From Polaribacter sp. (lineage in GTDB: Bacteria; Bacteroidota; Bacteroidia; Flavobacteriales; Flavobacteriaceae), in NCBI GenBank assembly GCA_030731695.1, contig JANQTK010000082.1, positions 10,446 through 22,756 on the forward strand: a stretch of DNA of 12,311 nt. The letters run 5' to 3'. The notes below the pieces were generated by a model. It did not search any database, was not told the origin of the DNA, and was given only the letters and a program-made list of their open reading frames with translations. Positions 1-6,762 of this stretch are shown piece by piece. Every line of letters begins with the position of its first letter. The stretch's first letter is position 1. A program made the position numbers and the translations under genes.

Positions 1-481
1 CAAAATCTTCGCCTTTTAAAATTTTTTCGCGAATATTTTTTATTTTATTGAACGCCTCTAAAGTATCTTTTGGAGTGGCTACTGAAGGTGTTCTCACCAA
101 AATATGTTTTGCTTTTACTTCGTTTTTAGTTCTAAAATAAGCGTCTTCAACCAACTTATTTATAAATTCAGTATCTTGTAAATAAGGCAAGGAAAGTTGG
201 TTCCTATAAGTTTCAATTTCTTTTTTGTAAGAAGGCAATGTATCTAATTTTAAACGATAAGCCTCTCTTACCTTTAATCGATAATTGATATAAAGTTCAA
301 TATTCTTTTGAATCTCTTTTTCTTCTTCATTGTCAATTGCGTCTAAATTTTTCTCATAAACCCGTGTAAAATCAGAAACGAGTACTTTTTCATTTCCAAT
401 AGTCATTAAAACTTTCTCTTTTTTTTGCGAAAAAGCAATAGTTGAAACACTCAATAATGCAATTAATAGTCTTTTTTTCAT
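1..481 (-). CDS. Secreted parvulin-type peptidylprolyl isomerase (SurA/PpiC-like), N-terminal part
   Basis: Reading leftward from the ATG at 481, the frame stays open to the window edge, giving the first 160 residues of a longer protein. Residues 1-18 form a Sec signal peptide (MKKRLLIALLSVSTIAFS), with likely cleavage before Gln19, so the product is exported to the periplasm or outer surface. Residues 25-120 are a helical, charged region like the N-terminal chaperone part of SurA-type proteins. From about residue 122 the segment VKAKHILVRTP is the opening strand of a PpiC/rotamase domain, which continues past the edge. The role, folding of exported proteins by prolyl cis-trans isomerisation, comes from the family. 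The gene begins 4 bases after the stop of the DUF493 gene and is almost certainly co-transcribed with it. The family call is firm; substrates are unknown and the C-terminus is not visible. Confidence 0.85.
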   Translation of the reverse strand, partial: MKKRLLIALLSVSTIAFSQKKEKVLMTIGNEKVLVSDFTRVYEKNLDAIDNEEEKEIQKNIELYINYRLKVREAYRLKLDTLPSYKKEIETYRNQLSLPYLQDTEFINKLVEDAYFRTKNEVKAKHILVRTPSVATPKDTLEAFNKIKNIREKILKGEDF

Positions 482-485
482 AAAA

Positions 486-767
486 TTATAGTGAAATTAT
501 ACCTTTTATTTTTTCTGCTTTTTGATAATATTCAATGATAGTTGCAGCATTTTCAACTTTAATAACGATTGAAACACTTACATATTTTCCTGTTTTTGAT
601 TTTTTTGTATTGATAACAGCGCCGTTATTATTAAATAAATTCTCCACTTCACTTACCTGATTATCAGTAGTTGGAACAATAAATTTAAATAAATAATCCG
701 ATGGAAATTGAGTTGTATCCTCTAATTGCCATTGCAATTTTTTATAAAAAGTTTCTTTATCCTCCAT
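486..767 (-). CDS. DUF493 (YbeD-like) family protein
   Basis: This is a small cytosolic protein of 93 residues. It resembles the DUF493/YbeD family, which has a ferredoxin-like ACT-type fold thought to be regulatory; no reaction is established. Visible family features are the N-terminal MEDKETFYKKL, the FPSDYLFKFIVP strand and the GKYVSVSIVIKVENA strand, followed by a C-terminal helix. I chose the ATG at 767. The frame also opens with a GTG at 803, but that codon overlaps the end of a TAATTTTG promoter element at 803-810, and the extra residues (PRYFKQKFSKL) are not family-like. The gene heads a leftward operon with the peptidylprolyl isomerase and diverges from the AAA_28 gene. The family is likely; its biochemical job is unknown. 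Confidence 0.8.
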   Translation of the reverse strand: MEDKETFYKKLQWQLEDTTQFPSDYLFKFIVPTTDNQVSEVENLFNNNGAVINTKKSKTGKYVSVSIVIKVENAATIIEYYQKAEKIKGIISL

Positions 768-802
768 TAATTTACTAAATTTCTGTTTAAAATAGCGAGG
801 CA

Positions 803-810
803 CAAAATTA
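803..810 (-). promoter_or_regulatory. Bacteroidota -7 element for the DUF493 - isomerase operon
   Basis: On the minus strand this reads TAATTTTG, an exact match to TAnnTTTG. It lies about 36 bases before the ATG at 767, giving a leader of about 30 bases. No clear TTG is seen at the expected -33 position, so the match rests on the -7 box alone. Confidence 0.5.
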
Positions 811-843
811 CATTAAAAACTTAGTTTTATAATACTAATGGAT

Positions 844-851
844 TATTTTTG
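844..851 (+). promoter_or_regulatory. Bacteroidota -7 element for the AAA_28 - recQ - fmt operon
   Basis: TATTTTTG matches TAnnTTTG exactly and sits 47 bases before the TTG start of the AAA_28 gene. The best -33 candidate is TTA at 821-823, 20 bases upstream, one base off TTG. It faces away from the leftward element at 803-810, forming a compact divergent promoter region. Confidence 0.5.
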
Positions 852-898
852 TGAAATCAAATAAAAACAACTTCAAAATTAATTAAGACACTAAAAAA

Positions 899-1444
899 TT
901 GCAAGAAAAACAACATAAAATTGTGTTAATTGGTGGACCTGCAACAGGGAAAACAACAGTGTTAAAAACACTTAAAGAAAAAGGGTTTCATTGTTTTGAA
1001 GAAGTTTCAAGAGAAGTTACATTAAACGCTCAAAAGAACGGAATTGAACAACTTTTCTTAACAAATCCAATACTTTTTAGTGAATTGCTTTTGGAAGGAA
1101 GAGAAAAACAGTATCAAGAAGCTGAAAAATCATCTGAAAATATTATTTTTTTTGACAGAGGAATTCCAGATGTAATAGCGTATTTGGAGTTTTTCAACAC
1201 AAAATATCCCGCTATTTTTTCCGAAAAATGCATTTCTTATAAATATGATTTCATTTTTCACTTTTCACCTTGGGAAGCAATTTATACAACTGATAATGAG
1301 CGTTATGAATCATTTGAAGAATCTGTTTTAATTGATAAATTCATCATAAAAACATATACAGATTTAGGGTATAAAATTATCAATGTTCCTTTTGGAAAAT
1401 TAGAAGAACGCGTTCAATTTATTGTCAATTATTTGAGTAAATAA
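899..1444 (+). CDS. AAA_28 / NadR-like P-loop NTPase, TTG start
   Basis: This 181-residue cytosolic P-loop NTPase has a Walker A motif GGPATGKT at residues 12-19, directly after a hydrophobic beta strand (KIVLIGG). A conserved FFDRGIPD segment at 84-91 is typical of the AAA_28 group (PF13521), which is related to nucleotide kinases such as the NadR kinase domain. The reaction and substrate are not known for the flavobacterial members. The start must be TTG at 899: an in-frame stop TAA lies at 884-886, no ATG or GTG occurs between, and the next candidates would cut into the Walker A strand. The resulting length looks normal for the family. Two bases separate its stop from recQ, so it is the first gene of an operon with recQ and fmt. 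A nucleotide- or metabolite-kinase role is inference. Confidence 0.8.
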   Translation: MQEKQHKIVLIGGPATGKTTVLKTLKEKGFHCFEEVSREVTLNAQKNGIEQLFLTNPILFSELLLEGREKQYQEAEKSSENIIFFDRGIPDVIAYLEFFNTKYPAIFSEKCISYKYDFIFHFSPWEAIYTTDNERYESFEESVLIDKFIIKTYTDLGYKIINVPFGKLEERVQFIVNYLSK

Positions 1445-1446
1445 AA

Positions 1447-3336
1447 ATGACTGATGCAAAAAAAATATTGCAAGAATATTGGAATTATGATTCGTTTATT
1501 TCTCCCCAAGAAGAAATTATAAAAGGGGTTTTAAATCAAAAAGATGTTATTGCATTATTGCCAACTGGAGGTGGAAAATCGATTTGTTTTCAAGTTCCTG
1601 CATTATTAAAAAATGGGGTTTGTTTGGTAATTTCACCTTTAATTTCATTGATTCAAGATCAAGTTGAAAATTTAAAAAGCAGAGGAATTAAAGCAACTTC
1701 AATTCCATCTGGAGCAAGTCAGAACGAAATTTTAACCCTTTTTGATAATATCAAATTCGGTAATTACAAATTCTTATACATTTCTCCTGAGCGCTTGCAA
1801 ATGCCCTTAATTCAGGAAAAAATCAAACAATTAACTGTTAGTTTTGTGGCTATTGATGAAGCGCATTGTATCTCAGAATGGGGACATGATTTTAGGCCTT
1901 CATTTAGAAACATTACAATTTTAAGAGAACTCGTTCCAAATGTTCATTTTATTGCACTTACTGCAACAGCAAATCAACAAGTTTTGCATGATATCGAGAA
2001 AACTTTGGAACTAAAAAGCCCAAAAATATTCAGAAAAAGTTTTTTTAAAGAACATTTGGCATATCAAGTTTTTACAGTAGAAGACAAATTATTAAAACTT
2101 CAACAGATTTTTGAAAAGACAAAAACACCCGCAATTGTTTATGTAAATTCTAGAAATAAGACGCAACAAATTGCTCAATTTTTGAATTCTAGAAACTTTA
2201 AAACTAGTTTTTATAATGGTGGATTGACAGCAAATGAAAAAGAAATTGCTTTCGAAAATTGGATGTCAGAAAAGACACCAATCATGGTTGCAACAAATGC
2301 ATTTGGAATGGGAATTGATAAAGAAAATGTTGGCGTTGTCATTCATTTTGACATTCCTTATAGTATAGAAAATTACATTCAAGAAGCTGGAAGAGCAGGA
2401 AGAAATCACCAAAAATCTTTTGCTGTTTTATTGAAAAACAATAATGATATTTCCAATCAAATAGAGTTCTCTAAAAAATCACTTCCAAGTCTACAAGAGG
2501 TGAAAGAAATTCACCGAAAATTGTATCAATATTTTAGAATCGCAAATGACGAAACTCCGGAAAATTTGCTTGGTTTTAACCTCTTAGAATTCTCAAAAAT
2601 CTACAATTTTTCGGTATCAAAAGTAGATGCTGTTTTACGTATTTTAGCAAACAATTCAATTTTAGAAATTACAAATACGTACAATAAAAAATCGAGTATT
2701 ATTTTTCATGAAACTAGTAAAAACCTGCATTTTTACGCTATCAATAATATCTATATAAAAAACTTTGTAAATTCATTACTAAGAACTTATACTGGATTAT
2801 TTGAACAAGAAGTTAAAATAGATGAATACCTACTAGCAAAGAAAAATAATACCACTTCAAACCAAATTATTAGCTATTTAGAGCAGTTACAGAAAGACGA
2901 AATCATTACGTACAACAGCGTAAAAACAGATTCAGAAATTCGGTTTTTAGTACCAAGAGAAGATGACAAAACCATCAATCGATTTTCAAAAGAAATCACG
3001 CAATTTATCAAACAAAAAGAGAAAAAATCAACAGATTTTTTACGCTTTATTCAGAACAATTCTGTTTGTAGAAGTGTGCAAATTTTAGCCTATTTTGATG
3101 AAAAATCAATCAAAAAATGTGGCATTTGTGATGTTTGTTTGTCCGAAAAAAAGACCCAAAAAAAAGATATTGAAATCGAAATTTTAAATTTACTTCATCA
3201 AAAAGGGAAGCTATCCTCTCAAGAAATTACTCAATTTTTAAACTTCTCTGAAAAAGACATTTTAGTACATTTACGTCAGTTAATTTCGGATGAAAAAATC
3301 AATATCAACCATCAAAATAAATATCACATAAATTAA
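1447..3336 (+). CDS. recQ: RecQ family ATP-dependent DNA helicase (no HRDC domain)
   Basis: This 629-residue superfamily 2 helicase unwinds DNA 3' to 5' in recombination and fork repair, by family knowledge. Helicase motifs are all present in order: motif 0 around Gln21, Walker A LLPTGGGKS (37-45), DEAH (137-140) followed by the RecQ aromatic-rich loop CISEWGHDFRPSF, TAT (172-174), the VATNAFGMGID block (281-291) and motif VI QEAGRAGR (312-319). The RecQ-Ct zinc module is visible as Cys541, Cys558, Cys561 and Cys564 (CRSVQILAYF, then CGICDVC). The last 60 residues (KGKLSSQEITQFLNFSE) look like a small winged-helix rather than an HRDC domain, so this is the shorter flavobacterial RecQ type. 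The gene starts 2 bases after the AAA_28 stop and ends 4 bases before fmt. No key residue is missing. Confidence 0.95.
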   Translation: MTDAKKILQEYWNYDSFISPQEEIIKGVLNQKDVIALLPTGGGKSICFQVPALLKNGVCLVISPLISLIQDQVENLKSRGIKATSIPSGASQNEILTLFDNIKFGNYKFLYISPERLQMPLIQEKIKQLTVSFVAIDEAHCISEWGHDFRPSFRNITILRELVPNVHFIALTATANQQVLHDIEKTLELKSPKIFRKSFFKEHLAYQVFTVEDKLLKLQQIFEKTKTPAIVYVNSRNKTQQIAQFLNSRNFKTSFYNGGLTANEKEIAFENWMSEKTPIMVATNAFGMGIDKENVGVVIHFDIPYSIENYIQEAGRAGRNHQKSFAVLLKNNNDISNQIEFSKKSLPSLQEVKEIHRKLYQYFRIANDETPENLLGFNLLEFSKIYNFSVSKVDAVLRILANNSILEITNTYNKKSSIIFHETSKNLHFYAINNIYIKNFVNSLLRTYTGLFEQEVKIDEYLLAKKNNTTSNQIISYLEQLQKDEIITYNSVKTDSEIRFLVPREDDKTINRFSKEITQFIKQKEKKSTDFLRFIQNNSVCRSVQILAYFDEKSIKKCGICDVCLSEKKTQKKDIEIEILNLLHQKGKLSSQEITQFLNFSEKDILVHLRQLISDEKININHQNKYHIN

Positions 3337-3340
3337 AATC

Positions 3341-4285
3341 ATGAATACATTGCGCATCGTTTTTATGGGAACTCCCGATTTTGCAGCAGCAATTTTAAAA
3401 CATTTAGTTGACACCAATTTCGAAGTTGTTGGAGTTGTAACAGCTGCAGACAAACCCGCAGGAAGAGGATTGAAATTGAATGAATCTGCCGTGAAAAAAT
3501 ATGCTCAATCGCAAAATATTCCAATTTTACAACCAACCAATTTAAAAAACGAAGCGTTTTTAACATCTTTAAAATATTTCAATGCTGATATTCAAATCGT
3601 GGTAGCTTTTAGAATGTTGCCAAAAGAAGTTTGGAACATGCCCAAATTAGGGACTTTTAATTTACACGCTTCATTATTGCCTGAGTATAGAGGTGCAGCA
3701 CCAATTCATTGGGCAATCATCAATGGTGAAACAAAAACAGGAGTTACTACTTTTTTTATAGATGATAAAATTGACACAGGCGAAATCATTTTAAAACGTG
3801 AAATTGAAATTTCTGAGGATGAAACTGTAGGGATTTTACATGACAAATTGATGCATCTTGGTGCAAATTTAGTTGCAGAAACCGTTAACTATATTGCAAA
3901 CCAAACTGTAAAAACAACTAAACAACCAAATATAGAAGAAAAATCGGCTCCTAAATTAACTCCTGAAAACACTAAAATAGATTGGAGTGAACCTTTAGAG
4001 AATATCTATAATAAGATTCGTGGATTGAATCCTTTTCCTGCAGCATGGACAATCATTCAAATGAATGGTGAAGAAATTTCAGCAAAAATTTATGGAGTTA
4101 AAAAAGAGAAAACTATTCATTCCCTTGATTTTGGAACTATTGTGTCCAACAAAAAAGAAGTAAAAGTTGCTGTTCAAAATGGCTTTATACACATATTAGA
4201 AATAAAGCTTTCTGGAAAACGTCAAATGGATGTAAAAAGTTTGTTAAATGGGTTTACTTTTTCAGAAGACGCAAAAATGTTATAA
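3341..4285 (+). CDS. fmt: Methionyl-tRNA formyltransferase
   Basis: The enzyme formylates the initiator Met-tRNA using 10-formyl-tetrahydrofolate, in the cytosol, to allow normal translation initiation. The protein has 314 residues, the normal family length. The N-terminal formyltransferase domain shows MGTPDFAA (9-16), the hallmark FNLHASLLPEYRGAAP (106-121) with catalytic Asn107 and His109, and DDKIDTG (141-147) with catalytic Asp145. The C-terminal tRNA-binding domain begins near residue 205 and contains IRGLNPFPAAW (226-236). The ATG lies 4 bases after recQ, so it is the last gene of the AAA_28 - recQ - fmt operon. Nothing is unusual in the sequence; linkage to recQ rather than to def is consistent with the flavobacterial arrangement. 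Confidence 0.97.
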   Translation: MNTLRIVFMGTPDFAAAILKHLVDTNFEVVGVVTAADKPAGRGLKLNESAVKKYAQSQNIPILQPTNLKNEAFLTSLKYFNADIQIVVAFRMLPKEVWNMPKLGTFNLHASLLPEYRGAAPIHWAIINGETKTGVTTFFIDDKIDTGEIILKREIEISEDETVGILHDKLMHLGANLVAETVNYIANQTVKTTKQPNIEEKSAPKLTPENTKIDWSEPLENIYNKIRGLNPFPAAWTIIQMNGEEISAKIYGVKKEKTIHSLDFGTIVSNKKEVKVAVQNGFIHILEIKLSGKRQMDVKSLLNGFTFSEDAKML

Positions 4286-4316
4286 CCCCTTTATTAGTAG
4301 GGTTTGTATGAATTTT
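4284..4316 (+). terminator. Possible weak terminator after fmt
   Basis: AACCC at 4284-4288 can pair with GGGTT at 4300-4304 around an 11-base loop. A T-rich run ATTTTTTG follows a few bases later. The stem is short and starts within the stop codon, so this is only a possible end of the recQ-fmt transcript. Confidence 0.3.
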
Positions 4317-4331
4317 TTGATTTTCCGCACT

Positions 4332-4364
4332 TGTTTATTAACATTTTTCAGCTATTTATTAACA
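4332..4364 (+). repeat. Two direct repeats of TTTATTAACA, 21-base period, upstream of the HU promoter
   Basis: The ten bases TTTATTAACA occur at 4334-4343 and again at 4355-4364, a start-to-start spacing of exactly 21 bases, about two helical turns. The first copy extends to TGTTTATTAACA, a near-dyad. The second copy ends 26 bases before the -33 TTG of the HU promoter, a position suited to an activator or to polymerase alpha-subunit contact. Each copy contains TTATTAACA, one base off the DnaA-box pattern TTATnCACA. The repeat is directly visible; a regulatory role is inferred. Confidence 0.5.
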
Positions 4365-4390
4365 AAAAGGTACTTTTTAAGGTGTCAGAT

Positions 4391-4420
4391 TTGCGTAAAC
4401 CCTTAATCCGTCTATATTTG
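4391..4420 (+). promoter_or_regulatory. Strong Bacteroidota promoter of the HU gene
   Basis: TTG at 4391-4393 (in TTTGCGTA) is followed 19 bases later by TATATTTG at 4413-4420, an exact TAnnTTTG with ideal spacing. It leaves a leader of about 45 bases before the HU ATG. The same architecture, including the TTGCGTA extension, recurs before the tRNA gene. Confidence 0.85.
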
Positions 4421-4473
4421 TTAAGCTTTTCAAGCATAAAAATAATATTCAATTAATTTAAAATCTATTTAAC

Positions 4474-4746
4474 ATGAACAAATCTGATTTAATCGATGCA
4501 ATGGCTGCTGACGCAGGAATTTCTAAAGTAGCTGCAAAAGCTGCATTAGAGTCTTTTACTGATAATGTAACAGCTGCTTTAAAAGGTGGTGGAAAAGTTG
4601 CATTAGTTGGTTTTGGAACTTTTTCAGTTTCTAAAAGAGCTGCAAGAAGTGGAAGAAATCCTCAAACAGGAAAAACTATCCAAATCACTGCTAAGAATGT
4701 AGCAAAATTTAAAGCTGGAGCTGGTTTAAGCGATGCTGTAAACTAA
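4474..4746 (+). CDS. hup: HU family DNA-binding protein
   Basis: This 90-residue histone-like nucleoid protein bends and compacts DNA as a dimer. The HU/IHF fold is clear: an N-terminal helix pair (MNKSDLIDAMAADAGISKVA), the strand VALVGFGTFSVSKRAAR (42-58), and the arm tip RNPQTG (61-66), whose proline intercalates into the minor groove. The C-terminal AKFKAGAGLSDAVN closes the dimer body. The length is exactly the bacterial HU norm. It is monocistronic, with its own promoter at 4391-4420 and a strong terminator at 4772-4799. Codons are richer in GCT, GCA and GGT than the neighbours, as expected for a highly expressed gene. The homodimeric form is likely, but a paralogue elsewhere cannot be excluded. 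Confidence 0.97.
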   Translation: MNKSDLIDAMAADAGISKVAAKAALESFTDNVTAALKGGGKVALVGFGTFSVSKRAARSGRNPQTGKTIQITAKNVAKFKAGAGLSDAVN

Positions 4747-4771
4747 TTTTTTACATTTCAAAAAATTATAG

Positions 4772-4799
4772 AAACTCTCTTTTTAAGAGAGTTTTTTTT
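4772..4799 (+). terminator. Rho-independent terminator of HU
   Basis: A perfect 10-base stem, AAACTCTCTT at 4772-4781 with AAGAGAGTTT at 4785-4794, encloses a 3-base loop. A run of eight T follows at 4792-4799. It lies 25 bases after the HU stop. Confidence 0.93.
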
Positions 4800-4826
4800 A
4801 TTTCATATTTTTTTTTAAATTTACGC

Positions 4827-5384
4827 ATGTCGTATTTAAAAACCCTTAAAGGAAAGTTATTAATTGCTGAACCTTCCATATTAAATGACAGTTCATTTAA
4901 TAGAACTATTATTTTAATTACTGAACATACTAAAAATAATGCAGTTGGTTTTATTTTAAATAGACCTTTGGCTTATTTACTGAGCGATTTAATTCCTGAA
5001 ATTTCGAACAATTTTACAATCTATCAAGGCGGACCTGTAGAACAAGATAATTTATATTTTATTCATAAGGCAGGAAATTTAATTCCTGATAGTATAGAAA
5101 TTGAAAATGGCATTTTCTGGGGAGGCAATTTTGAGTCTCTAAAATACGCATTGAAAAATGATTTGATTTCAGAAAATGACATTCGTTTTTTCTTAGGATA
5201 TTCAGGTTGGAGCAAAAACCAGTTAGACCGTGAAATAAATTCAAAATCATGGTTTGTTTCTGAAAATGATTACGAAAATATTTTTTCTATTAATGATGAA
5301 ACAATTTGGAAAGAAAAATTACTTCAAAAAGGCGGAAATTATAAACTTTGGGCAAATGCCCCAAGTGATATTCAGCAAAACTAA
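4827..5384 (+). CDS. YqgE/AlgH family protein (DUF179)
   Basis: This 185-residue cytosolic protein of the YqgE/AlgH family (DUF179) is widespread; its biochemical function is not established, and the old AlgH link to alginate regulation is specific to Pseudomonas. The whole domain is present: GKLLIAEPSI (9-18), the block from NRTIILITEH to GFILNRPL (25-48), YQGGPVEQDNLYFIH (66-80), IFWGGNFESL (96-105) and FLGYSGWSKNQLDREI (122-137). Length is normal. The ATG at 4827 follows the HU terminator by 27 bases; only a poor -7 match (TAAATTTA, 4816-4823) lies before it, so the promoter is unclear. The stop codon overlaps that of the convergent aminotransferase gene by four bases. Confidence 0.9.
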   Translation: MSYLKTLKGKLLIAEPSILNDSSFNRTIILITEHTKNNAVGFILNRPLAYLLSDLIPEISNNFTIYQGGPVEQDNLYFIHKAGNLIPDSIEIENGIFWGGNFESLKYALKNDLISENDIRFFLGYSGWSKNQLDREINSKSWFVSENDYENIFSINDETIWKEKLLQKGGNYKLWANAPSDIQQN

Positions 5385-6214
5385 GAAGCTGTAATTTCTA
5401 ATAAGCCTAAACTTTTCGCTATTTTTTCAGAAAAAACAGTGTCAAAACTTTTCTTTTTATATTGAGTTACTGGCTGAATTCCGATAATGGCATTTGTAAT
5501 AAAAACTTCGTCTGCTTTTTGAATTTCAAAAGGAGAGATGCTAGTTTCTTCAATTGTATACTCAGTATTTTTCTGAATAATTTCAATTACTTTTTTACGA
5601 ATAATACCTTTAATACAGCCTTCTGTTAAGGAAGGAGTTTTAACAGTTTTATCAATTAAAATAAAAATATTTCCATTAGCAACCTCAACAACACCTTTAT
5701 TTTCATTGATTAAAACACAATTGTCCAAATCATTTTCTTTTGCGTAAATACTTGCAAGCGTATTTAACATTCTATTGGTTGTTTTTACTGTTGAAAGTAA
5801 ACCAGAATAATTGTAAAAATCTTTATAAACATCAACAGCATACTCCTTTTTTGTTAGAATGTTCAATGGAGAAGATTCAATTAAAAAGTCAATTTCATTC
5901 GTTTTTGGAGTATAAAATCCTCCATCTTTTCTGTAAACTGTTAAACGAACTCTATAAAAAGAAGCCTCATTTTGTGTTGCTATTGTTTTTAAAATTTCTT
6001 GTTCTAAAAATTCTAATGTAAATGACATTGGTATTTTCATACGCAACATTCGCATAGAAGCCATCAACCTGAAATAATGATCTTCCCAAAAAATAACTTT
6101 TGTTTTGGTTGCTTTTATGGTTTCAAAAAGTCCATCTCCATATTTAAAAGCCCTATTATCTGTAGATAAAAAGGTTTCTTTTTCATGCAATAATTCGCCA
6201 TTATAATTCAACAT
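5381..6214 (-). CDS. Class IV aminotransferase (aminodeoxychorismate lyase / branched-chain aminotransferase-like)
   Basis: This 277-residue fold-type IV PLP enzyme is cytosolic. YGDGLFETIK (25-34) and WEDHYFRL (43-50) are typical of class IV enzymes. Lys144 in TVKTTNRML is the expected Schiff-base lysine, and Glu177 in VVEVANGNIF should pair with the PLP ring nitrogen. The lysine-to-glutamate spacing and the KTTNRM context resemble PabC (4-amino-4-deoxychorismate lyase, folate synthesis) somewhat more than IlvE. TEGCIKGIIRKKV (198-210) gives the phosphate-binding glycine turn. Members of this class act on very different substrates (branched-chain or D-amino acids, aminodeoxychorismate), so the substrate is left open. 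The gene has its own promoter at 6235-6242 behind the terminator of the START-like gene. Its stop overlaps the yqgE-like stop in a tail-to-tail arrangement. Confidence 0.87.
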   Translation of the reverse strand: MLNYNGELLHEKETFLSTDNRAFKYGDGLFETIKATKTKVIFWEDHYFRLMASMRMLRMKIPMSFTLEFLEQEILKTIATQNEASFYRVRLTVYRKDGGFYTPKTNEIDFLIESSPLNILTKKEYAVDVYKDFYNYSGLLSTVKTTNRMLNTLASIYAKENDLDNCVLINENKGVVEVANGNIFILIDKTVKTPSLTEGCIKGIIRKKVIEIIQKNTEYTIEETSISPFEIQKADEVFITNAIIGIQPVTQYKKKSFDTVFSEKIAKSLGLLEITAS

Positions 6215-6234
6215 TCCATTTATTTTTAAGGTTG

Positions 6235-6270
6235 CAAAATTACTACATTTTAAAAGAATTATTCACAAAA
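6235..6270 (-). promoter_or_regulatory. Promoter of the class IV aminotransferase gene
   Basis: On the minus strand TAATTTTG at 6242-6235 matches TAnnTTTG exactly, 20 bases before the ATG at 6214. The nearest upstream TTG (in TTTTG, 6270-6266) is 23 bases away, longer than the ideal 19-20. It overlaps the T-tract of the preceding terminator. Confidence 0.5.
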
Positions 6271-6292
6271 AAACTCAGCAATTGCTGAGTTT
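6267..6292 (-). terminator. Rho-independent terminator of the START-like gene
   Basis: Positions 6271-6292 are a perfect 22-base palindrome: a 9-base stem AAACTCAGC paired with GCTGAGTTT around AATT. On the minus strand the stem runs into seven T (6273-6267). It lies 24 bases after the stop at 6316. No T-run follows on the plus strand, so it works leftward only. Confidence 0.87.
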
Positions 6293-6315
6293 ATAAAACT
6301 TTACACACTAAATTT

Positions 6316-6699
6316 TCATGCTCCAATAACATGTTTCAGCTCCTCTATCTGATTCTCCCACAATTGTTTAGACTCTTCAACCTCATCTTCATCATCAGCA
6401 AAATCTGTAATCACTAAAGAAACATCATTTGTTAAAGGATGTACTTGAATTTTGATTTCAAAATAGCTATCATCATCTTCGCTTTCAAGCCATTTAAATC
6501 GAACTCTTTCATCAGATTTTTTTACAACAAGTTCAGCTTGTTCTTCAATTCCATCCCAAATAAAACTAAAAATTTTTCCTCTTGAATTTACTTTTTCAGC
6601 AAACCATTCCTGTAAACTTGAAGGTGTTGAAATGTATTGGTACAACATGCTTGGCGAAGCATGAATTGGCAGTTCTAATTCGAATTTTATTTTATCCAT
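6316..6699 (-). CDS. START-like / SRPBCC domain protein
   Basis: This 127-residue acidic cytosolic protein resembles the START-like proteins of Bacteroidota, in the SRPBCC (AHSA1-type) hydrophobic-pocket fold. Visible features are an opening strand (KIKFELELPIHASP), the helix MLYQYISTPSSLQEWFA (18-34), where Trp32 matches the usual conserved tryptophan of this fold, the strands KIFSFIWDG and RVRFKWLE, and a long C-terminal amphipathic helix with an acidic stretch DFADDEDEVEES (99-110). No ligand or partner is known. It is monocistronic, with a terminator at 6267-6292 and the tRNA promoter diverging on the other side. No exact TAnnTTTG precedes it; TATCTTG within the 30 bases before the start is a poor match. 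The family call is good, the function unknown. Confidence 0.8.
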   Translation of the reverse strand: MDKIKFELELPIHASPSMLYQYISTPSSLQEWFAEKVNSRGKIFSFIWDGIEEQAELVVKKSDERVRFKWLESEDDDSYFEIKIQVHPLTNDVSLVITDFADDEDEVEESKQLWENQIEELKHVIGA

Positions 6700-6762
6700 C
6701 TACTATTACTTTGTTGGACAAGATAGGCAATAATTCTATTTTAAAAAAATTAAAATCACATA

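Noticed and set aside
768..803. GTG at 803 as start of the DUF493 gene
   Set aside because: It overlaps the end of an exact -7 promoter box and adds residues unlike the family; the ATG at 767 gives a normal N-terminus.
4816..4823. TAAATTTA as a promoter for the YqgE-like gene
   Set aside because: The G is missing, there is no -33 TTG at the right place, and it lies only three bases from the ATG, which would force a leaderless message.
5740..6021. 93-codon plus-strand frame inside the class IV aminotransferase gene
   Set aside because: It is antisense to the catalytic-lysine region of a clear enzyme, with Leu/Phe/Lys-rich filler composition.
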